From NCBI GenBank assembly GCA_900763035.1, contig CAAFIS010000113.1:1-11187 (forward strand): a stretch of DNA of 11,187 nucleotides. Reading direction: 5' to 3'. Origin of the DNA: Clostridia bacterium (GTDB taxonomy: Bacteria > Bacillota > Clostridia > Oscillospirales > Acutalibacteraceae). A program made the translations under genes and the position numbers. Of the stretch, positions 7,135 to 11,187 are shown in pieces; the stretch's first letter is position 1; each line of letters begins with the position of its first letter. Below the pieces are notes generated by a model that saw nothing but the letters and a program-made list of their open reading frames with translations, was not told the origin of the DNA and did not search any database.

Positions 7135-8355
7135 ATGGAAAACGAAAAGAAAGCACAGCTCGTGCCGCTGTCCGCCGTCCGCGAAAAGGCACGAAGGCCC
7201 AAGCGTCGGCTGCGGTTCTTCAACCTGTCCAACGGGTTCGATATGCCGTTTTTCGTGCTGCTGATGGTGATCATGGTCATCGGGCTGGCCACGCTGTATT
7301 CGGCCAGCCATGTGTACGCGCTCACCTATGAAGGCGACAGCTATTACTATATCCGCCGGCAGCTGCTGTGGGTCGTGATCGGCATGGCGGCGATGTTCTT
7401 CACCTCCATGATCGATTATCACATCCTGCACCGGTTCGCGTGGCTGCTGTGGCTCGCCTCGCTCGTGCTGCTGGTCATCGCCTATATCTCGCCGTCGTCC
7501 ACCGGTGTGCACCGCTGGATCCGCGTCCCCGGCCTCGGGCAGTTCCAGCCGTCGGAGGTAGCTAAGTTCGCACTGGTGCTGCTGTTCTCTCACCTGATCT
7601 CGCTCAACCATAAGCGGATGAAAAAGTTTCTCGGCGGTCTGGTGCCGCTGCTGCTGATCCTTGGCGTCACCTGCGCTCTCGTCATCATCGAGCCGCACCT
7701 CTCCGGCACGATCCTGCTGGCGGCGCTGGGTCTGGTGATGATGTTCGTCGGCGGCGTGCGCTGGGGCTGGCTGGCCGGTCTGGTCGGCGTGGGCGGGGCC
7801 GGCGTCGTGGTCATGACCACCGTCCTCGGGTACGAAAAGGACCGTATGCTCGTCTGGCTGCACCCGCTCGAAAGCTTCGCCAACCAGATCCAGTTCCAGG
7901 ATAACATCAGCGGGCGCGACCATGCGTGGCAGACCGTGCAGTCACTGTACGCCATCGGCTCCGGCGGATTGCTGGGACAGGGGCCGGGCAACTCGCGCCA
8001 GAAGCATCTGTTCCTGCCGGAACCGCAAAACGATTTCATCTTCGCCATTTTGTGCGAGGAGATGGGCTTTATCGGCGCTCTGGTCGTGGTGGTGCTGTTT
8101 GGGCTGCTCGTTTGGCGCGGCTTCACGATCGCGCTGGGCGCGCCGGATAAATTCGGCACGATGCTCGCCTTCGGCCTCACGATCCAGATCGGGCTGCAGG
8201 TGGCGCTCAATATCGCCGTCGTGTCCAACCTGATGCCGAACACCGGCATCAGCCTGCCGTTCTTCAGCTACGGCGGTACGTCGATCCTGATGCTCATGGC
8301 ACAGATGGGGATCGTGCTGTCGGTGTCCCGCCAGTCGCGGGCCGAAAAGACATAA
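7135..8355 (+). CDS. ftsW: FtsW/SpoVE-type SEDS peptidoglycan polymerase
   Basis: This 406-residue SEDS-family membrane glycosyltransferase polymerises lipid II into glycan at the septum together with its class B PBP. A basic cytoplasmic N-terminus of about 35 residues precedes about ten transmembrane segments. Conserved blocks are TLYSASHVYA after the first segment, HRWIRVPGLGQFQPSEVAK (QPSE at 138-141), the large loop GSGGLLGQGPGNSRQK, FLPEPQNDFIFAI with the expected catalytic aspartate D300, and PFFSYGGTS at 375-383. AAAGGAG at 7117-7123 lies 11 nt before the ATG, slightly long but without a better start. Position between mraY and murG favours FtsW or SpoVE over RodA; vegetative and sporulation versions cannot be told apart from sequence. 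The stop overlaps the murG Shine-Dalgarno. Confidence 0.95.
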   Translation: MENEKKAQLVPLSAVREKARRPKRRLRFFNLSNGFDMPFFVLLMVIMVIGLATLYSASHVYALTYEGDSYYYIRRQLLWVVIGMAAMFFTSMIDYHILHRFAWLLWLASLVLLVIAYISPSSTGVHRWIRVPGLGQFQPSEVAKFALVLLFSHLISLNHKRMKKFLGGLVPLLLILGVTCALVIIEPHLSGTILLAALGLVMMFVGGVRWGWLAGLVGVGGAGVVVMTTVLGYEKDRMLVWLHPLESFANQIQFQDNISGRDHAWQTVQSLYAIGSGGLLGQGPGNSRQKHLFLPEPQNDFIFAILCEEMGFIGALVVVVLFGLLVWRGFTIALGAPDKFGTMLAFGLTIQIGLQVALNIAVVSNLMPNTGISLPFFSYGGTSILMLMAQMGIVLSVSRQSRAEKT

Positions 8356-8367
8356 GGAGGAGCACTC

Positions 8368-9486
8368 ATGCGTGTATTGATGACGGGCGGCGGTACGGCG
8401 GGGCATATCAACCCCGCTCTGGCAATCGCGGAAAAGATCCGGCGCGAGCGCCCGGATACCGAGTTTTTGTTCGTCGGTGCTAACGGCCGTATGGAGATGC
8501 AGCTCGTCCCCGCCGCCGGCTATCCCATCCGGGGCGAGAACGTGCGCGGCTTCCAGCGCCGCCTGACGGTCAGGAACATCGGCCGCAACGTGCTCGCGGC
8601 AGTGGATGTCGTCACTTCCAGCGCCGTGTCGGCGCGGATCGTCAAGCAGTTCTCGCCGGATATCGCGATCGGCACGGGCGGCTATGTCTGCGGCCCGGTG
8701 CTGCGGCAGGCGCTGCGTCACGGCGTGCCCGTGCTCGTGCACGAATCGAACGCCTATCCCGGCGTCACGGTCAAGATGCTCGCGCGCGAGGGCGCGCTCG
8801 TGATGCTGTGCAGCGAAAAGGCGCGGCAGTATCTGCCGCAGGGCAGCCGGGCCGTCGTCACCGGAAACCCGCTGCGCCCGGATCTCGTGCTGGCGGATCC
8901 GGCCGACGCGCGCCGCGCCCTAGGTGCGGACGAGCGTCCGCTGCTGCTGTCCTTCGGCGGCAGCCTCGGCGCGCGCCGTATCAACGAGGCGATGACCGAG
9001 GTCCTCATCCGCAGCCATGCCGAGGGGCGCCTGCAGCATATCCACGGCACGGGCAAAAGCGGCTACGACACGATGGCGGCCGCATTGGCGGAGCACGGCG
9101 TGCCGCTGCACGGAGACGGCATCGACGTGCGTGCTTATATCGACGATATGCCGCGCTGCATGGCGGCAGCCGATCTTGTGATCTCGCGCTGCGGCGCGAT
9201 GACGCTCAGCGAGCTGCCCGCCGCGGGCAAGCCCGCGATCCTGATCCCCTCGCCCTATGTGGCCGAGAACCATCAGTACCATAACGCCATGGTGCTCGTC
9301 GAGCAGGGCGCGGCCGTCTGCATCGAAGAAAAGGATCTCACCGGCGATCGGCTGTGGGACACGGTCTGTCAGCTCACCGCCGATCCGGCACGTCTGACGC
9401 AGATGGCGCAGGCGATGCGCTCCGCCGCCGTCCTCGATGCGGACGAGCGCATCTGGCAGGTCATCCGCGAAACGCTGGGGATCTAA
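8368..9486 (+). CDS. murG: MurG, lipid II synthase (UDP-GlcNAc transferase)
   Basis: This 372-residue GT28 glycosyltransferase acts peripherally on the inner face of the membrane, adding GlcNAc to lipid I to form lipid II. Visible motifs are the N-terminal GGGTAGHINPA (residues 7-17), GTGGYVCGP, HESN at 125-128 followed by AYPG, TGNPLRP, and SFGGSLGARRIN from 195. The donor-binding SRCGAMTLSE at 273-282 and the loop ENHQYHNA complete the set. The HESN block replaces the more common HEQN, a variant I believe also occurs in related Clostridia. AAGGAGG begins inside the ftsW stop codon and ends 7 nt before the ATG, so translation is probably coupled to ftsW across a 12-nt gap. murA follows after 54 nt containing a strong hairpin. 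Confidence 0.97.
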   Translation: MRVLMTGGGTAGHINPALAIAEKIRRERPDTEFLFVGANGRMEMQLVPAAGYPIRGENVRGFQRRLTVRNIGRNVLAAVDVVTSSAVSARIVKQFSPDIAIGTGGYVCGPVLRQALRHGVPVLVHESNAYPGVTVKMLAREGALVMLCSEKARQYLPQGSRAVVTGNPLRPDLVLADPADARRALGADERPLLLSFGGSLGARRINEAMTEVLIRSHAEGRLQHIHGTGKSGYDTMAAALAEHGVPLHGDGIDVRAYIDDMPRCMAAADLVISRCGAMTLSELPAAGKPAILIPSPYVAENHQYHNAMVLVEQGAAVCIEEKDLTGDRLWDTVCQLTADPARLTQMAQAMRSAAVLDADERIWQVIRETLGI

Positions 9487-9495
9487 AACCGGACA

Positions 9496-9534
9496 TCCTT
9501 CCTCTGCATACACTGGCGTATGCAGAGAGGAGGA
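9496..9534 (+). promoter_or_regulatory. Hairpin sequestering the murA Shine-Dalgarno sequence
   Basis: CTCTGCATAC (9502-9511) and GTATGCAGAG (9518-9527) form a perfect 10-bp stem around a 6-nt loop (ACTGGC). After one bulged A (9528), the stem continues: TCCTTC (9496-9501) pairs with GGAGGA (9529-9534) with one G-U pair. That makes about 16 bp in all. The GGAGG in the 3' arm is the murA ribosome site. No T-tract follows, so it is not a terminator. In mRNA this would mask the murA start region, which suggests translational control or dependence on ribosomes arriving from murG. A DNA dyad operator is the alternative. Confidence 0.7.
9529..9533 (+). promoter_or_regulatory. Ribosome binding site of murA
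   Basis: GGAGG ends 7 nt before the ATG at 9541 and decides that start over the in-frame ATG at 9520, which lies inside the hairpin and upstream of this site. Confidence 0.85.
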
Positions 9535-9540
9535 ACCGAT

Positions 9541-10806
9541 ATGGATGCCCTTTATATCCGGGGCGGACGCCCGCTTTCCGGCACGGTGACGATCCACGGC
9601 GCAAAAAACGGCGTGCTGCCGCTGCTGGCGGCTACGCTGCTCGTGCCGGGGGTCACGGTGCTGAAGAATTGCCCGGATCTTTCGGATGTCCGCACCGCAT
9701 TGTCGATCCTGAGCCATCTCGGCTGCCGCGTCAGCCGCACGGATGACACCGTGACCGTAGACGCGTCCGCGCCGGTGCGTGCCGACATCCCGGACGCGCT
9801 GATGCGCCGGATGCGCTCGTCGATCGTGTTTTTGGGCGCGATCCTCGCCCGCTGCGGCGAGGCGGAGCTGACCTATCCCGGCGGCTGCGAGCTCGGCCCC
9901 CGCCCGATCGACCTGCACCTGTCGTCCCTGCGCCGCTTGGGCGCACAGATCCGGGAGGAGCACGGGCGCATCCTCTGCCGCGCGCCGGACGGGCTGCGCG
10001 GTGCGCCGGTCACGCTGTCGTTCCCCAGCGTCGGCGCGACGGAGGACGTTCTGCTCGCCGCGTGTACCGCCGAAGGGACGACGGTGCTGCACGGCGCAGC
10101 CAGAGAGCCGGAGATCAGCGACCTCGCCGCGTTCCTTACCGCCTGCGGCGCACGCATCGGCATGGCGCAGGACGGTTCGCTGACCGTCGAGGGCACGCGC
10201 ACGCTGCACGGCTGCACCCACACCGTCCTGCCCGACCGGATCGAAACGGCCACCTATCTGGCTGCCGCCGCGGCTACGGGCGGGGAGCTGACGCTGCTCT
10301 CCTGCCGCCCGGCGCATCTGACGCCGGTGCTGTCGCTGCTCGAGGACGCGGGCTGCTGCCTGACCGTGGGGGAGGATGCCCTGCACATCGCCGCGCCGCC
10401 GCGCCTGCGTCCGTTCGGTACGGTGCGCACGCTGCCGTATCCCGGTTTCCCCACGGATGCCGCGGCGCCGCTGCTCGCCGCCGCCTGCACGGCGGACGGC
10501 GCATCGATCTTCGTGGAAACGATATTCGAAAACCGCTATAAGTACGTGGATGAGCTGATCCGCATGGGCGCACAGATCCGCGTGGACGGCCGCGTGGCCG
10601 TCACCGTCGGTGTGCCGCAGCTGCAGTCCGGCCGCGCGGAATGCACGGATCTGCGCGGCGGCGCGGCATTGGTGGTCGCGGCGCTCGCTGCGAAGGGGGA
10701 AAGCCGGATCTGCGGCATCGCCCACCTCGACCGCGGCTATGCCGCACTGCCGGAGCAGCTGTGTGCCGTCGGTGCCGATGTGCACCGTGCGCCGGATCGC
10801 CCGTAA
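9541..10806 (+). CDS. murA: MurA, UDP-GlcNAc 1-carboxyvinyltransferase
   Basis: This 421-residue EPSP-synthase-fold enzyme transfers enolpyruvate from PEP to UDP-GlcNAc, the first committed step of peptidoglycan synthesis. Numbering tracks E. coli MurA closely. K22-N23 lie in HGAKNG, the catalytic C116 in PGGCELGPRPIDLH (C115 in E. coli), and D306 in PGFPTDAAAP (D305). R372 in DLRGGAAL matches the E. coli DLRAS arginine. The active-site cysteine predicts fosfomycin sensitivity, since resistant natural variants carry Asp. The ATG at 9541 is chosen from GGAGG 7 nt upstream; the in-frame ATG at 9520 would add seven unusual residues. It lies between murG and ftsQ instead of murC/murB. Firmicutes often have two MurA paralogs, and which this is cannot be decided here. 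Confidence 0.96.
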   Translation: MDALYIRGGRPLSGTVTIHGAKNGVLPLLAATLLVPGVTVLKNCPDLSDVRTALSILSHLGCRVSRTDDTVTVDASAPVRADIPDALMRRMRSSIVFLGAILARCGEAELTYPGGCELGPRPIDLHLSSLRRLGAQIREEHGRILCRAPDGLRGAPVTLSFPSVGATEDVLLAACTAEGTTVLHGAAREPEISDLAAFLTACGARIGMAQDGSLTVEGTRTLHGCTHTVLPDRIETATYLAAAAATGGELTLLSCRPAHLTPVLSLLEDAGCCLTVGEDALHIAAPPRLRPFGTVRTLPYPGFPTDAAAPLLAAACTADGASIFVETIFENRYKYVDELIRMGAQIRVDGRVAVTVGVPQLQSGRAECTDLRGGAALVVAALAAKGESRICGIAHLDRGYAALPEQLCAVGADVHRAPDRP

Positions 10807-10827
10807 AAAAGAAAGGATGTAGCGACC

Positions 10828-11187
10828 GTGAGCAACGATAAACAGCCCCCGCGCAGCGAGGATGCGCGTCAGGCCCAGCGCGCGGCGCGCCGCCGCCGGC
10901 GGCGCAGGCAGCGCATTTTGCGGATCTGCGTCCTGCTGTCCGCCCTGCTGGTGTTCGCGCTGATCGTGGCGTTCATCGTGCTGCGCATCACGGGCACGGT
11001 CGCCAAAAACAACGGCGAAAAGACCTCGTTCCTCGCCGTGCGCGATATCATCGTCGAGGGCGACACCCGCTACAGCGCGGACGAGATCATCCGCGAGAGC
11101 GGCATCTACGTCGGCGAGAGCCTGCTCGTCGTCAATAAGGTGCAGGCACACGACCGGCTGCTGGAAAAGTTCCCGTACCTCGACCGC
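10828..11187 (+). CDS. ftsQ: FtsQ/DivIB cell division protein, N-terminal part
   Basis: The gene is open to the window edge, giving the first 120 codons without a stop. It begins with a GTG, 10 nt after AAAGGA (10812-10817); the ATG at 10817 is followed at once by a stop. The protein has a charged cytoplasmic tail with seven consecutive arginines (residues 21-27), one membrane segment at about 33-52, then an extracytoplasmic POTRA domain. The POTRA start is recognisable from VRDIIVEGDTRYSADEII (71-88), followed by SGIYVGESLL and the block KFPYLDR at 114-120. This pattern is typical of FtsQ/DivIB, which scaffolds FtsL and DivIC/FtsB in the divisome. It follows murA by 21 nt. The remaining POTRA and beta domains lie outside the window. 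Confidence 0.9.
   Translation, partial: MSNDKQPPRSEDARQAQRAARRRRRRRQRILRICVLLSALLVFALIVAFIVLRITGTVAKNNGEKTSFLAVRDIIVEGDTRYSADEIIRESGIYVGESLLVVNKVQAHDRLLEKFPYLDR

Noticed and set aside
9496..9534. murG-murA hairpin as an intrinsic terminator
   Set aside because: No T-tract follows the stem; the next bases are ACCGAT and the murA start codon.
9520..9540. ATG at 9520 as the murA start
   Set aside because: It lies upstream of the strong GGAGG and inside the hairpin. Starting at 9541 also places K22, N23 and C116 at family-standard positions.
8920..11151. A 743-codon open frame on the minus strand opposite murG, murA and ftsQ
   Set aside because: This is the same register effect: murG, murA and ftsQ share one frame and avoid the three reverse-stop codons. 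It spans three unrelated sense genes, so it is a shadow.

Overview
This window is an ordinary, well-preserved dcw (division and cell wall) cluster. All genes lie on the + strand: mraZ, rsmH (mraW), ftsL, a PASTA-containing class B penicillin-binding protein (ftsI/spoVD/pbpB type), murE, mraY, ftsW/spoVE, murG, murA, and the 5' part of ftsQ/divIB, which runs off the right edge. I see no RNA genes, mobile elements, CRISPR arrays or foreign-looking islands.

Organism (inference): a GC-rich Gram-positive of the class Clostridia, probably an Oscillospiraceae/Ruminococcaceae-type anaerobe. The reasons are strong AGGAGG-type ribosome sites before nearly every gene, a PBP with C-terminal PASTA domains, a DivIB-like FtsQ, a Firmicutes-type FtsL, a murG-murA-ftsQ order, and a DAP-type MurE (DNPR motif). 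Genus and species cannot be read from the sequence.

Layout. Positions 1-88 are the leader of mraZ and carry a 9-bp-period CCACC repeat, a candidate binding site for MraZ itself. Positions 89-2034 hold mraZ, rsmH and ftsL with short gaps. Positions 2035-2211 form the only sizeable intergenic region; it holds a strong hairpin, then a second hairpin followed by a T-rich tract (an apparent intrinsic terminator or attenuator), then the ribosome site of the PBP. Positions 2212-9486 hold the PBP, murE, mraY, ftsW and murG with gaps of 10-65 nt. Between murG and murA a 16-bp hairpin would sequester the murA Shine-Dalgarno sequence. murA (9541-10806) and ftsQ (from 10828) close the window.

How the genes work together: MurA commits UDP-GlcNAc to peptidoglycan synthesis, and MurE adds meso-DAP to the stem peptide. 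MraY makes lipid I and MurG makes lipid II. FtsW polymerises glycan and the PBP crosslinks it at the septum, with FtsL and FtsQ/DivIB as structural and regulatory partners. RsmH methylates 16S rRNA and MraZ is the cluster's transcriptional regulator. murF and murD, often found in this cluster, are absent from their usual slots. The most interesting signals are regulatory: the murA SD-masking hairpin, the in-operon terminator before the PBP, and the unusual MraZ-box-like repeat. I found no evidence of an undescribed multi-gene system.
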